Shown: in pieces, positions 43,632 to 55,390 of the stretch
Numbering within the stretch: the stretch's first letter is position 1
Layout: every line of letters starts with the position of its first letter
Assembly: GCA_022457065.1 (NCBI GenBank)
Contig: JAJGBQ010000003.1
Location: 2,480,001-2,544,000 of the forward strand
Length of the DNA: 64,000 bases
DNA from: Curvularia sp. ZM96
Taxonomy: Eukaryota; Ascomycota; Dothideomycetes; Pleosporales; Pleosporaceae
Direction: 5' to 3'
Position numbers and translations under genes: made by a program
Notes under the pieces: generated by a model
Databases searched by the model: none
What the model was told of the DNA's origin: nothing
What the model saw: the letters and a program-made list of their open reading frames with translations, nothing else

Positions 43632-45977
43632 TCACGGACTCGACAAACTAACCAGTCTCCTCTTCTTCACCTCTTTCGTCTGCGGCGTCACAACTCCGGG
43701 CGACTTACCCATACCGGCCCCTGAATCCTCGCCACTCCCACTCCCAGCACCCATGTAGTCTACACCTCCGCCGCCATCCCAGACCTCTGGTCTCGTGTAC
43801 TCGCCTCTTCTAATCTCTACCCCGCTCCTGCGTCCATGCCAGTAGCATAGCCCCTCACTGGGACCCTTATACTTTTCATGCAAAGGACATAGTGGGCTGT
43901 TTGGGAGATGCTCGGGGATAAGCCACTCAAACTTGCGACGTTCCTCTTCTTCCTGGCGCGCAAGCTCCGCGATAGTGCGTGGATCGCGCAGATTGGCGCC
44001 GTGCTCGTGGTTCACACGGTACCAACCGTCGTGGCCGAGCATGGATGAATCGGTGGAGAGCAAGGGGCTAAGTGGTGGTCTTATGCCCTGGAAGCCTAAG
44101 CTTCTCTGTGTAAAGGGTTTGGGGCTGTTGGATTTGCCAAATGTTGGTCTGGACTGGATAGTGTTGCGTAGAGGGCCTTCTGGGCCTTCTTCCTCGTCGT
44201 CCTCTTCTCTAAAGTTGGTGAGGTCGTTAGATAAGCTCATCAGGAGTGCGTCCGAGTCCCAGTAGCCTTCGGAGCTAGCTTGTGGTCGTTTTCGATGACC
44301 CGTCATGTCACTGCTTTGCAGATCGAAGAAGAAATCAGCTAGTTTGCCTTTGACGTCGCCGTTCGCATCGTATAGTGGTGGCGTTGGGATGCGGTTTAAA
44401 CCGGGTGGAATAAATGCAGGCGGAGTTGGTATATGTGCTAGGGACATTAATGGATACCGGTCTTGTTTGCTTTGATCTGTAGGATGCACTGAATCTACTT
44501 TCCTCTTGGATGACTCTCGTACAGCTTGGTCGGAGAGTCGGCTCGACCGTTTGAATGGATTGATATATGAGCGATATTTAGAAGGTTCCGATCCAGAGGA
44601 CCGAGCTGCATCCTCACTAGAAGTTGTAAATCTCCATCGTCGCCAACGGGACCTGGGCTTATTTGAGTCTTGGGCCAATTGTTGTAGATCTGCTGTAGTT
44701 TGCGCTTTCATCCTTTCCTCGGCTGGTGTTAAGCCCCCGTCCGGTGTCTGAGCTACGCCCAAGTCGCCCGCACTTGCAACAGTGTGATGGTTTTGTCCAT
44801 CTAATGATATCTTTGAAAACGGAAGAGTGATATGATAACAGTTCCCTGTTTTGGCCTGCGACCGTTCGGATCTTGGTACCTGCAAGGAGTACAACGTGTC
44901 GTTACCAGGCAGAAGGCCTCTACCACTGTGACTACCATTGCTCAGTCCTGGGATATTATCGCTGGTATATTCTTCTTCCTTTATGGGCGAGGATTTGCCC
45001 ATTCGGTCTGATTCCCATCTTGGCTGCTCGTTGCGCATCCATGGTGTCTTCGGACTTCGTGAGCGAGGAGCTGCAATGTTGCCAGCTATTTCAACTGGAT
45101 GGCGACCGCGAGCAGGTAGTTCCGGCATCTGACTCGGCATTGATAAATCAAGTTGTACTTTGCGACGGGCTCGAAGTCCGCCGCCTGCTGCTGGTGACTG
45201 GGAGTTCGATGGTTTGACGGATTTGTCGTCGTCTTTTAATGGCTGTTCAATTAGGACGATCGGTTTCGAAAGCTGCTCAGGACTGTTTTTCGCGTCTGTG
45301 AAGGGCGGGGACTCAAAGGACAAGCTGCTGTCTTTCTTCTCTAGCTTCGGTGTGCAATCTTGCTTCGAATCTCTCCTTTGCCAGTCTTGCTTATCGTCCG
45401 GAGGATTCAGGATCCTGAGATCTGGCATATGCCTTGCGATTCCCTTTGCGAAAGCAAGGATGGAAGACCTACGGTGGCCTTGAGGATTGCAATCGCTGTC
45501 GTTAGGTGAAAGGGACTCGAACATCTGCAGGTCTGTCGGTGGCTGCGACTCCATACTGTCAACATGGCGAATTTTGTGGTTTTGGATATCATCAGCATCA
45601 TCAATGTAAGTTCGTCTTAGGATTTCTTCGAGGGGCGGGGGCGAGCTCGGTCGTTCGAGCTCTGCTGTCATTGCGTATTGATTGTGCCTGCGCTGTCCAG
45701 CGTTTGGCTGCTGGCCCCAGCTAAAACCTTCACGCCTGCTGGTGTGTCTTGGGGTAGTGCCCCCAGCCTGTCCCAATGCGTCGGTTTCAAGTATCTGGTC
45801 GGCATGCTCTTGCAGTGTGGTGTAGTGTCTGGTGGGAGCCTTGGGTAGGTTGAGCGGTGGTGAATCTGCAGCTTCGCGGGCAGGTGAAGCATCCTGGCCG
45901 CGAATGTCTAAAGCAGAACTTGAGCGTGCCGCAGTAGTGTCGGTTGCATAGGGCTTGAATACAGGCGCTGATAACAT
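43632..45977 (-). CDS. Fungal protein of unknown function with C-terminal Cys/His motif
   Basis: A 781-codon open frame from ATG 45977. Most of it is disordered: Ser/Pro/Arg-rich, with many phospho-site-like stretches. Short conserved-looking islands include RRSSILAFAKGIARHMPDLRI, NCYHITLPFSKISLDG, KLADFFFDLQSSD and, at the C-terminus, EWLIPEHLPNSPLCPLHEKY followed by GLCYWHGRRSG. The last forms CPLH..CYWH, a possible zinc site. Directly upstream there is CCCCTCAG, an acceptor-like end, and a frame open into it. A 30-nt exon at 46268-46297 (ATG in good context, donor GTATGT) would join in phase and add 17 residues. Its intron would be 269 bp, longer than most here, so I keep ATG 45977 as the conservative start. 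I do not recognise a named family. Confidence 0.75.
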   Translation of the reverse strand: MLSAPVFKPYATDTTAARSSSALDIRGQDASPAREAADSPPLNLPKAPTRHYTTLQEHADQILETDALGQAGGTTPRHTSRREGFSWGQQPNAGQRRHNQYAMTAELERPSSPPPLEEILRRTYIDDADDIQNHKIRHVDSMESQPPTDLQMFESLSPNDSDCNPQGHRRSSILAFAKGIARHMPDLRILNPPDDKQDWQRRDSKQDCTPKLEKKDSSLSFESPPFTDAKNSPEQLSKPIVLIEQPLKDDDKSVKPSNSQSPAAGGGLRARRKVQLDLSMPSQMPELPARGRHPVEIAGNIAAPRSRSPKTPWMRNEQPRWESDRMGKSSPIKEEEYTSDNIPGLSNGSHSGRGLLPGNDTLYSLQVPRSERSQAKTGNCYHITLPFSKISLDGQNHHTVASAGDLGVAQTPDGGLTPAEERMKAQTTADLQQLAQDSNKPRSRWRRWRFTTSSEDAARSSGSEPSKYRSYINPFKRSSRLSDQAVRESSKRKVDSVHPTDQSKQDRYPLMSLAHIPTPPAFIPPGLNRIPTPPLYDANGDVKGKLADFFFDLQSSDMTGHRKRPQASSEGYWDSDALLMSLSNDLTNFREEDDEEEGPEGPLRNTIQSRPTFGKSNSPKPFTQRSLGFQGIRPPLSPLLSTDSSMLGHDGWYRVNHEHGANLRDPRTIAELARQEEEERRKFEWLIPEHLPNSPLCPLHEKYKGPSEGLCYWHGRRSGVEIRRGEYTRPEVWDGGGGVDYMGAGSGSGEDSGAGMGKSPGVVTPQTKEVKKRRLVSLSSP

Positions 45978-46420
45978 CGGCGGGCTGGCAATGGCTGCCT
46001 GAGGGGAGAAGAGATGAGGTGCGTCAGCACCAGGTCAGTCGTGCATCGAGGTAGGTGAATAACAGTCTGCTGCTTTTAGATTTATCAATAGGTGTATTGC
46101 GAAAGTGTGTGCAATCAAAAGGTGGCGGGCGATAGTAGGATACATAGTCCTGTTATGGCCATGGATGTCCAGCAAGCGCGCATCTTGGTTTCCCACATTG
46201 GGAAGGAGAAATAGACGACAAGAGATCTCGACGAGGGAGCAGCCACTCATGTTGCCGACGTACATACCCAACTTCCCAACAGGGACACTAGTGCCATATT
46301 AGACTCCACCAACACCGGCCCCATGCATGCGAATACAAACAGCTATCCAAACAAGTAATTCAGACCGTATACACCGGGTATCGTATCAAGCCATGCCTCA
46401 TAACAAATGTTCCTACAGTC

Positions 46421-49400
46421 TTATCCCGACGACCCCGATGTCGCCTGCACCACACTGGTGCCATCAACAAAGCGTGTGCGGAAAATACGATTCGCATTCT
46501 GGAACATGCCGTCCTTCAAACTGACGACGATAAACTGCGAACCCTTAAATCTTGTCTTGAACAGACGACCGATGTTCTGTGTGTGGGACAAATCGAGCGC
46601 TGCGTCTACTTCGTCCAAGATATACATTGGCGCAGGCTTGAACTGAAGAAGCGCCATGATGAGCGACAGCGCAATGAGCGATCTAAGCAATGTCAGTGTA
46701 CGTCGGGGGAGTGCAATGGATTAGTGTATACCTTTGACCACCACTCAGCTCTGTGAGAGACTGTTTCCACACCTTTCCAAGCATCACCTTGACCTCCAGT
46801 CCGTCGGAGATTGTTTTACCTTCAGGAGGATCAAGCTTCGCAAAACTACCAGGGAGGAGTTCGTTGAAGATTTGCCCAAAGTCGCGATTGACAATCGACC
46901 ATGTCTTGTGAAGCGCTTCTTTCTTGTACTCATCCAGCTTGACGATGGTCTCTTCAATCTTCATCTTGTCTCGAATAACTGTCGACATATTCTTCTTGAG
47001 GCTGGCTTCCTTCTTCTCCACGCTGTCGATCATGGCCATGACTTTGGGATTGATCTTGTTCTTCTTCTGCTGGAAATGCTCCTCCAGGGACTTGCGCCTG
47101 GCCTTCGCGTCCGCCATGTTGACGCCCTTGAAGTCATACACTGTACCAGGACGACCAAAGAGTTCCGAGTCGTTGGCAATGAATTCATACTCCTTTTCGA
47201 GTGCCTTGATGTGACTTGCTGCGCCTTCTTGTTCCTTGTGAAATCTTTCAATCTCGTGACCCAACTTCTGCTGCTCAAGACCGCCTTCTGTTATCGAGGA
47301 GTTCTTTGAACGAATCGCATCTTCAAGCGAGCGAATCTCCTCATCAAAGCCAGTCAGTTTCGCTTGCTCGTCACTCAATCGAGCTGCGGCCAAGTCATGT
47401 GCATCCTGACAGAGTTAGCGTCATTAACAATAAGAGGTTAGGAGTATGGTTACCTTCACACGAGATTGCTCAGCTAGCAACTCGTCAAGTTCTTGTTGCT
47501 GTGACTTCAGGTTGGCTTGCACTTCTTCGAGCTGCTCCTGGGCAGCCGCAAGGTCACTTCCACACTGCTCGGAGTCGACCATGGCTTCACGCATCTGCAT
47601 CTGGAGAGGCTTGATCGAGGCGTTGTTCTTTGCCAAAGCCTTTTTGAGCTTCTCTAACGAGGATTGCAGCTCCGCGAGCTTGCTATCCTTGTTATTGCTA
47701 AATTCGCTCATGTCACGCTCAATGCGTTTCGCGTCTTTGTTGGCTTCGTCTTGCCGGATCTTGGCCGCCTTGATATCTTCTTTGAGCTGAGCAATAGTCT
47801 GCTTCATTTCTTCCACAGCTTGTATGATCTAGCAGATGGTTAGTAAGCCGACTGAATACAAGACAAAAGATATCACACACCGATGAAGAAGCGTTGCTAC
47901 CAATCTGGTCCTCTGTGAGCTTGATCTCGTGCCTCTTCAGGTCGAGTTCCTGCTTTGATTTGCGCGCTGCATCTAGCTTTTTCTTCTCTTTTGCCATGGT
48001 GGCTTGCAAAGAGTGAAGTTGGGCTTCTTGTGACTTTAGCTCTGTTGTGATCTCGTTGAGCTTCTGCAGAGTGATGAGGACTCCGCTAGACTGGGGGGCA
48101 CTGCCACCTGACAATACACCAGCAGGATCGTAAGTATCACCCTGGAGAGTCACACTCTTCATGCGTACTGCGGGGTCGAAGGTTACACGCTTAGCGGTTT
48201 CCGCATCTTCGCAAACGAGGGTAGAGCCGAATACGTATTCCATGGCAGCGGTAACCTCATCATCGTATCCGATCAACGATAAGGCCAGGTCAACTTTGCC
48301 CGGCGCAATATTCTGAGCCGCGCCGATTTTTTCTGCCGATGCCCTGAACGCGGCAATCTTATTAAGGGGAATAATAGTAACGCGCTTTTTCAGTCTGCCG
48401 TTCTCGAGAAGCTGCTTACCGGTCGCAGCTGAGTCAACGACTACGTTGTACAATCGGCCTCCGGCACAGATCTCTAGCGCAGTACCCGCCCGTGTATGCT
48501 CCTTTTCCAAAGTGAACAGCTGGGCAACAAGACCCTTGACGCGAGACCTATCGAAGTTTGGAGATAGGTCGCTGTAGCTAAAGTCAATATTGGCAACTTG
48601 TCGTCTCATTCCATCCGCCTGCTGCCTGAGTTCCCGGATACGTGCTTGAAGGTGTGACTCTTGTTGGTACATGCTTGCCTCTTGAGCCTCGTCGTAACCT
48701 AGCTTTGCCAGGTCTGCCTCAAGTTTCGAAGCTTGTGATTTCAAGGCTTCTAAATCTTTGAGTAGACCTGAGTTCTGCTCTTTCGCTTTCTTGGCTTTTG
48801 GCTCATCTTCTTTGATTTGTTTCTCGAGGTGCGATATTCTCAGTTTGCTTTGCTCCTGTTCGGTGGCTGCGGCACTTGCCCTATTTCTGGCGTCCTGCAG
48901 CTGGCCTTGATAACCGCCCTCCTGACCCTCCTTCGACGCGACACCAGTTTGCAGAGTCTGGAGCAGCTCTTCTTTCTTCTCAGCCTCCTCCGTTTGCTTC
49001 GCTAGCTCAGCATGAGCCGTTTGGTATTTTTCTTGTGCTTTTTCATAAGCTTGCTTCTTCTCTTGCAACAGTTTCTCAAGTTCCTTGACACTCTTCTTGA
49101 CGCTCTTCTCACGTTCAACTTCTTCGGCCATGCTCGTCTTCTTGAGTTCTAAATTCGTGGTCAATCGGACAATCTCGTGAGAATGTGCTTTGACCTCCTC
49201 CTCGAGGGCTTGGAATTTTCCACCTTTGCGAAGTTCCTTTTCTCGCGTTGCCTTGGTTTGCTTGATGTCTTCTTGGAGATGTTCAATCTCTTTCTTCATA
49301 CGCACGGTCGACTCCTCAAGGTCTTTCGCCCTTTGCTTCTTCGCTTCGAGATCTTCCGCTGATTGTTGTAGTCTTTCGTTGTATCGCAAATAGTCGTGTG

Positions 49401-50252
49401 CCACAACCAGCTTAGTGAGGCGCTCGAGCTCACTCTGCGTCTGCTGAAATTCCAAAAAGGCCCGCTTTTCCGTCCGTAGCTTCTCGAGCTTCGGGTCGAT
49501 CTCATCTCGAAGCAGTTCCGCAATCTCTTGAACCTTCATTTCCTTCTTTGCCATTGTTTTGTAGGCTTTATCTCGCCTATCCTCAAACATGCGTGTTCCT
49601 GCAGCCTCCTCAAGCATAGCCAGAATTTCCTTTGCCTTCATATTCAACACCTGCATGACCTTTCCCTGTGCAATCATGAAGTTGGGGTTATTGATGTTGA
49701 GCTGTACAGACTGGAACAAGTTCTGTATGCTCTGTTGTTGCGCGCGGTGTCCATTGATGAGGTATTTGCTCGCCCCGCCCAGCACAATCTGCCGTGTGAC
49801 TGAAATCTGTGCATGTTCCTCGAATCCAACCGGGCTTTTCGTCTTATCGCGGTTATCGAATACAATTGTGACGCTCGCTTTGGTGACTCCGGCCTGTCCG
49901 CGCTTATAGATGAGGTCCTAAGCCTCGTTAGCACTTTCTTGAAGTCCACCGCCTGTTCTTCGTACCTGCAAGTTCTGCGCTCGCACAACGCTCAGATTGT
50001 TGATACCGAGAACAAAGCATATTGAATCAAGAATATTTGACTTTCCTGATCCGTTGAGTCCCGTAATAGAGTTGAAACTCTCGTCCCTGAGTGCAGTTAG
50101 CAATGTGGCCCTGCCATAGCGGGGAAGTAAACACACCAGCCCGAGATGACTGTGCGGACGGCGTACGACTTGTAGCCCTAATGACATGTCAGATCCAGTC
50201 GCAAATGTGCACAATCTATACCGACATCAATTACTAGTTCTATGATCCTCAT
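46421..50252 (-). CDS. SMC2: Condensin subunit SMC2
   Basis: Seven exons on the minus strand: 50252..50226, 50177..50137, 50086..49966, 49917..47881, 47828..47454, 47405..46732 and 46682..46421. All introns are 48-52 bp and phases are consistent. The product is 1,178 aa, the normal size. The N-terminus MRIIELVIDGYKSYAVRTV is diagnostic for SMC2. Walker A is GLNGSGKS (about 32-39). Two long coiled coils flank a hinge near residues 520-680 that contains VKGLVAQL and TLVCEDAETAKRVTFD. The ABC signature LSGGQR is near 1087-1092 and Walker B is ILDEVDAALD, starting near 1113. With SMC4 and non-SMC subunits it forms condensin, which compacts mitotic chromosomes. Exon 1 is only 27 nt and its donor GTCGGT is weak, but the junction exactly restores the family sequence. 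Confidence 0.97.
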
Positions 50253-50573
50253 GGTGGCTGCATGTGCTGGTGTTAGTTGTCCGGTTGTTTGTTGTGTTTC
50301 GCGTGTAAACGACGTTCAGACGCCAGGGTTCTCCTAAAAGCGTTAGCTCCTATCCACTCGCGCTAACCCCGCTGTCACGTGGTAGCGTGAAGTACTACGC
50401 GTTCACTCAGTCAAAGAGAGCATCAATACACACATCCATTAGGACATTGGTTTGAAGGCCGTCCACGTCGTAAATTACTGCTACATACTAAGGAATGAGA
50501 TGCTGGAACTTCGGTCCATGCTAAATGCTAACATCGCTCACAAATGCAAAACGCACATACTGTCAACTGCCAA
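50253..50573. other. Intergenic region between SMC2 and the receptor-like gene
   Basis: 321 bp holding the SMC2 upstream region and the 3' flank of the next minus-strand gene. No further gene is seen. Confidence 0.5.
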
Positions 50574-51826
50574 CTATTGCGCTCGTCCTAGCAAGTACTC
50601 GGGCACAGCCTCCACTGCTTCGCTTGCTTCCGTGCAAGAAGTCTTTGAGCAGCTCTTTCTCCCGGGAGACGCTTCTACCGGCTCTTTGGATTGAATAGAT
50701 GCTACAGCTTTCCAGTCGAAAGTGCTTCCGTCCATATCTTCTGGCGGTGGGAGTGGGGCTGTTCTGGGAGCACCCATCTCAAGATCCATTTCGTCTTGTT
50801 TGTTGTAAGGCATCTCATGGTGGAAGTTGCCCATCATCTTAGAACCGTAGGATCCGAGTTTGCTTGGCCGATGGCCGGTCACTGTTCCCTCGTGATAGTA
50901 TGAGGTTTTGCGGTTCGTACCATACTGTGGGAACAAGTGTCGGAATAGACACTTTGTCGCAGGTGCACACGCTGTCATGATGTGCACAGCAGGCTCAGCG
51001 GTACTGATTGCAATGCCGATATCCCATGTGCGATCTTTGTTGGTGGGCGCAAAGCGGTAGTAGTACACGATGAACCGGCCAATAGAGACTCCTGTTGCGA
51101 TCCAACCTAAGCTCATAACAAACACCACTAGAATCTTTGTGCGTCGATGCATCTGGAGATTCCACACCATGATGGATGGAATTGGCATGATAATGAGATC
51201 CATGAAGATGGAAAGGCCGCAAGATACCAGGACGAACGTGCGAGAGTCGATACATGTGCCGCCTGGTATGATAGTTCCATTGGGTCCAACCTTATCCATG
51301 GCAGGTTTGGACCAGACGTAGGCGTGCGGAGTACATTGTGTCAGGTTGACGATTGAGGCTCCAACCGAGTAGATGATGTTCAGCCAAGTAACAGCATGCA
51401 ACGGATACACTACGCGTCGGCGAGTATCCTTCATGCGGAAGAGAAACATGATGATTGAAGCCCGGATCAACCCCATCACTAGAGCTGTGTTAGCGAAGGT
51501 CATACAGCGACACATTTGAAGATATACGCACGAGGGTGATACAACATCTGCACTGTAAAGCTCCAATGCACAGCAACAAGTTGCTCGTGGACGGACTTTT
51601 TGGGCAAATCATATATGTGGTAACCGGTACCACTCAGGAGAATGTAAACCCATGCCGCAGCAGTGTTCACAATGAAGAGCACGGCGGCGATGAGAATGAG
51701 ATAATCATCCCAGCAAAAGTTCCGTCCCAGGTACCGCGACCACACTCTCAGGAAGACTGTGAAGGAAGCAACGACTGTGAAAGAACAGATGATTGCCAGG
51801 GCTGCATCTTGTCGGCTTTCGACCAT
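50574..51826 (-). CDS. Rhodopsin-domain (Pth11-like) integral membrane protein
   Basis: Exons on the minus strand: 51826..51532 and 51484..50574, with a 47-bp intron GTGCGT..ACACAG containing CTAAC. The product is 401 aa. Seven hydrophobic spans fill residues about 8-285. Family marks are SRYLGRNFCWDDYLILIA after span 1 (the WDDY motif), VHEQLVAVHWSF before span 3, KPAMDKVGPNGTIIPGGTC in the outer loop, and DLIIMPIPSIMVWNLQM followed by RRTKILVV. This is the fungal rhodopsin-domain / Pth11-type 7-TM family, without the CFEM domain of Pth11 itself. The C-terminal tail of about 110 residues is hydrophilic and cytosolic. Proteins of this family are candidate surface-sensing receptors, but most have no known ligand. 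Function inferred only. Confidence 0.85.
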
Positions 51827-53521
51827 GCTGGAGACGGTCGTCGCCTGTGGCGTACGACAAGGAAAGTCCGTAGAGTCAGACCTGCCGAGCGGTCAGCAAG
51901 ACATGAGGTGCCTCCCAACTTGGTGGTCCGGAAGTCGGGAGTTCTTGACAGTCGATGAAGATCGTGGGTCCAGGGTAGAAGATCGCAATGGAGAAGCGAA
52001 TGTGGAGTAGCGAGCCTTTAGAGCTATGGAGCGGAGAGGACAATCGGTTCTGGTCCACGGAGAGAATGCCAATGCTCTTCCAATGCCGGTGGAATCCGCG
52101 GATACGATGGCACAATAGTCGAGTCGCTCAACGCACGCGAGGGGCGCACAGTGAAATCCTTAAGAGCAGAGATTTGGTGACGAAGGATGCGCCATGTTCA
52201 GCTTGTTGGCGAGGCTGGACACAAAAACAGGGCACATGCCGCTGCTCTAGACCCTGCATTGGGTATAGAGACCCGTCCAGGCCTGAGACACTGGTTGATA
52301 ACGACATTGACTATTATGCGCGAAACCATGGCGGACGCCCTCAGACTTCCCGCCTGTGTATTTTGCTACAGGCTTACCATAACGAGGGTTAGGACGTCGA
52401 ATAAGGCTAGGAATGCGGTGCCTCGGTCCGAATTCGGGCTGTCATCTCCAATAGCGCGGTGAACTGTGGTTCTGGTTCCTAGCATAAGGGCACGGCTGAG
52501 TACGCAATTGCTGCGCACGATAACGTATCCGCGAGTCAACGGCTTGGCCTTTAAAGTTTTGCAGGGAAAAAATATCGTCGATCGCTAACCTAGCTGGTCA
52601 ATGCCGGTTGTGTGGCTGAAAAGGAGCGTGCCACCAAGCTAATTTATTGTCCGAGAGGGGAGCGATGCAGTTTCCTATGAAGACACCAACGCTCATGGAA
52701 GCAGTATGCCATCCTTCAATTGGTATTCAGTGACTGAACAATCTGCCAATGGATGCCTCTGTGTTTTGGGAAAGTGGGGGAGTGGGGACAAAACAAAGAG
52801 GTGAAGCTTCAAAAGACAAGATGTTCGTCGATCATGACTCTACACAGTCGGCTAGTCATGCACGCCAAGCTAATCAGGGAAGACAGACCAGGCCCTCCTA
52901 ACTCCCGGCCTTAGTACGGTACCTGAATAGCACGTGGGCGTATGCCGGTGCCGTCCCGCATCCCTGCGCAGAGTGCCTCTAAGGGGCAGAGGCAACATCA
53001 CACCACAGGTCTAGTGTCCAGTACGTATCTGTGACCAACACGCGTTTCGCCACCGGCTTTCATATACCCTACAGTATGTTGTTGTCGTTATGAATTTGGA
53101 TAGGCTGCGATAGGCTGCACGCCGATGATCAATACTGGCCCTTGTCCTCATCCCGGGCTGTCTCAGCTGTCAACGCGTCCTTGGGTGCAAGATCAGCAGT
53201 CACATTCAATGCATCTGCGTTAGCCCATATTCTGCCAAGGACGGCAGGTCGAAGGTTACCCCCCGTCGAGTCAGTTGGTAAGATGAGCAGAATGGCATTA
53301 CTCTTGATCATCGCCTCACCGCGTAACGGTCCGTAGTTCGCCCACTCCCGCGAGCACCAGGGGAAAAGGTAAGCAACGCCAGAGGACGACGAGACAAAGA
53401 AACTTTCTGATAACCACTTAAGAGATCTGCAATCCATTCAACGGTTGTCGATCTATTGCTAGAATTCGCCGATTCGGTCTAACTCGAAGACCCGCAACCA
53501 GGTCGCAACACCGTTACAAAC
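51827..53521. other. Divergent intergenic region, 1.7 kb
   Basis: It lies between the ATGs of the receptor-like gene and the secreted FAD oxidase and must carry both promoters. Short open frames have no family resemblance. An AGGGG stress-element-like core occurs near 52983-52988; single cores are weak evidence. Confidence 0.45.
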
Positions 53522-55390
53522 ATGGCCGCTGTAACGTTTTGGCTCGCGGCTCTGGCCGCAGCATCAACCGCAGCTTCTCCCAACCTCTCAGCAAGCATTG
53601 GGGCCAGTGTTTTGATCCCGGAAGTTGACCTTCAGGACCTCTCTCCTGTAGTCAAATCTCTCTTTCTCCCTCTCTCTTCTGGCGCTGCCCCGCCGAAAAA
53701 CTCGACATCTAGATGTAAAGTTTATCCTGGAGATCCAGAGTGGCCCTCAGACGAAGCCTGGTCACAGCTGAGCAAACTCACTGGTGATCGCGTCATTACA
53801 TCACCTACTCCTCGAGCTGCCGTATGCTACACTGGCGAAGAGTACAACGCCGCAGAATGCTCGAGATACACTGTCTCAGAATGGCAGAAGTCATACCTCC
53901 ATATGATTGATCCCATCGAGATGATGTCTCCTGTAGCACAGGGCCTGACGTGCACCCCTCCAGCCCTCTTCGATTCCCATGGCTGCACTCGGGGCGGCTT
54001 CCCCATGTATGTCATTAATGCTACCGAACCAAAGCACGTTCAGCTTGCTGTGAACTTTGCCAGGAACACAGGCGTCCGGCTCACTATCAAGAATACCGGC
54101 CACGACTTTCTCGGAAAGAGTGGAGGTAAGGACGCCCTCAGCATCTGGACACACCATATGAAGGATATTGAATACATTGAGGAGTATGTGGATGCAAACC
54201 TCAACTACTCTGGTCCCGCTTTCAAAAATGGAGCCGGTGTCCAGGCCTTTGAAATTTACAAGGCTGCTGCGGAGAAGGGCAAAGTGATCGTTGGAGGAGA
54301 AGGCGAGACTGTCGGTGTGATGGGAGGCTACATCCAGGGAGGAGGACACTCGCCTCTGACCCCGCTCTATGGCACTGCCGCTGACAGCGTTCTTTCCATG
54401 GAGGTCGTCACGGCTGATGGCGAGTTTGTTGTCGCCAATTCCACATCCAACACTGACCTGTTCTGGGCACTTCGAGGCGGAGGCGGAAGCACATTCGGTG
54501 TCGTCACTTCTGTCACTGTGAAAGCATATCCCGACCTCCAAGTCACGGCGTCGCGCTTTGGCTTCAAATCTACAGACACTGGCGTCGAAACATTTTGGGC
54601 CGCCATCCGCGCCTACATGGACTCTTGGATTGACAATGCCGATGCAAGCACCTACACATACTGGACCCTAATCCCCACCAATGGTACCTTTGCATTTGCC
54701 TTTTCTCCCTTTTTCGCCCCGGGCAAATCCAAGGCTGAAGCCACCGCTCTTCTCCAGCCATGGTTCAACAAGCTCGACGATCTCGGTGTCAAGTATGACC
54801 CTAACATCACTCACTTCGACAATTTCTACGATGCGTGGCGTTCGTCGTTTCCTCTCGAGGCTGTCCAAAAGCCCAACGTCGCGACGGCATCTCGCCTCTT
54901 CCCTCGCGCAAACTTCGAAACTGCTGAAAAGCGTCAGGAAGTTTTCGAAAACATCCGCCGCTCTAGCGAGAACAACCGCGTTCAGGTCCACTTCAACATG
55001 CAAGCCAAAGACCCTCACAACACCGACAACGCTGTGAACTCGCACTGGCGCCCATTGGTCTCCTTCAGCATGCAGTCCGTTCGCTGGCCAATCAACAGCA
55101 CTGCCGAGCAAATCCTCAAAATCAGGAAAGACTTCCAAGCAGGTGACATGCAAGCTTGGAGGGATATTAGCCCGGGCGCGGGTTCATACCTTGCTGAGGC
55201 CGATCGTCTTGAGCCCGACTTTGGCAATGCCTTTTTCGGTGACAAGTACCCTCGCTTGTTGGAGTTGAAGAAGAAACTCGACCCTCAGGATGTTTTCTTT
55301 GCCACGACGGGTGTGGGCAGTGAGAGGTGGAGGGTAGAGAGCGTGGATGGGCTGCCTAATGAGAATGGCAAGTTGTGCCGTGTTGTGTGA
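53522..55390 (+). CDS. Secreted BBE-like FAD-dependent oxidase (VAO family)
   Basis: Single-exon 622-aa protein with an N-terminal signal peptide (about residues 1-18, ending near ASTAAS). The FAD-binding PCMH part contains NATEPKHVQLAVNFARNTG and IKNTGHDFLGKS. His 194 in this motif aligns with the histidine that carries FAD in 6-hydroxy-D-nicotine-oxidase-type enzymes. The segment GEGETVGVMGGYIQGGGHS lacks the cysteine that forms the second flavin link in bicovalent enzymes. LFWALRGGGGSTFGVVTSVT is the conserved glycine loop. The C-terminal BBE motif is NAFFGDKYPRLLELKKKLDP. Several N-glycosylation sequons fit secretion. Relatives oxidise sugars, alcohols or secondary metabolites and release H2O2; the substrate cannot be told. 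The BBE-like class is firm. Confidence 0.92.
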   Translation: MAAVTFWLAALAAASTAASPNLSASIGASVLIPEVDLQDLSPVVKSLFLPLSSGAAPPKNSTSRCKVYPGDPEWPSDEAWSQLSKLTGDRVITSPTPRAAVCYTGEEYNAAECSRYTVSEWQKSYLHMIDPIEMMSPVAQGLTCTPPALFDSHGCTRGGFPMYVINATEPKHVQLAVNFARNTGVRLTIKNTGHDFLGKSGGKDALSIWTHHMKDIEYIEEYVDANLNYSGPAFKNGAGVQAFEIYKAAAEKGKVIVGGEGETVGVMGGYIQGGGHSPLTPLYGTAADSVLSMEVVTADGEFVVANSTSNTDLFWALRGGGGSTFGVVTSVTVKAYPDLQVTASRFGFKSTDTGVETFWAAIRAYMDSWIDNADASTYTYWTLIPTNGTFAFAFSPFFAPGKSKAEATALLQPWFNKLDDLGVKYDPNITHFDNFYDAWRSSFPLEAVQKPNVATASRLFPRANFETAEKRQEVFENIRRSSENNRVQVHFNMQAKDPHNTDNAVNSHWRPLVSFSMQSVRWPINSTAEQILKIRKDFQAGDMQAWRDISPGAGSYLAEADRLEPDFGNAFFGDKYPRLLELKKKLDPQDVFFATTGVGSERWRVESVDGLPNENGKLCRVV

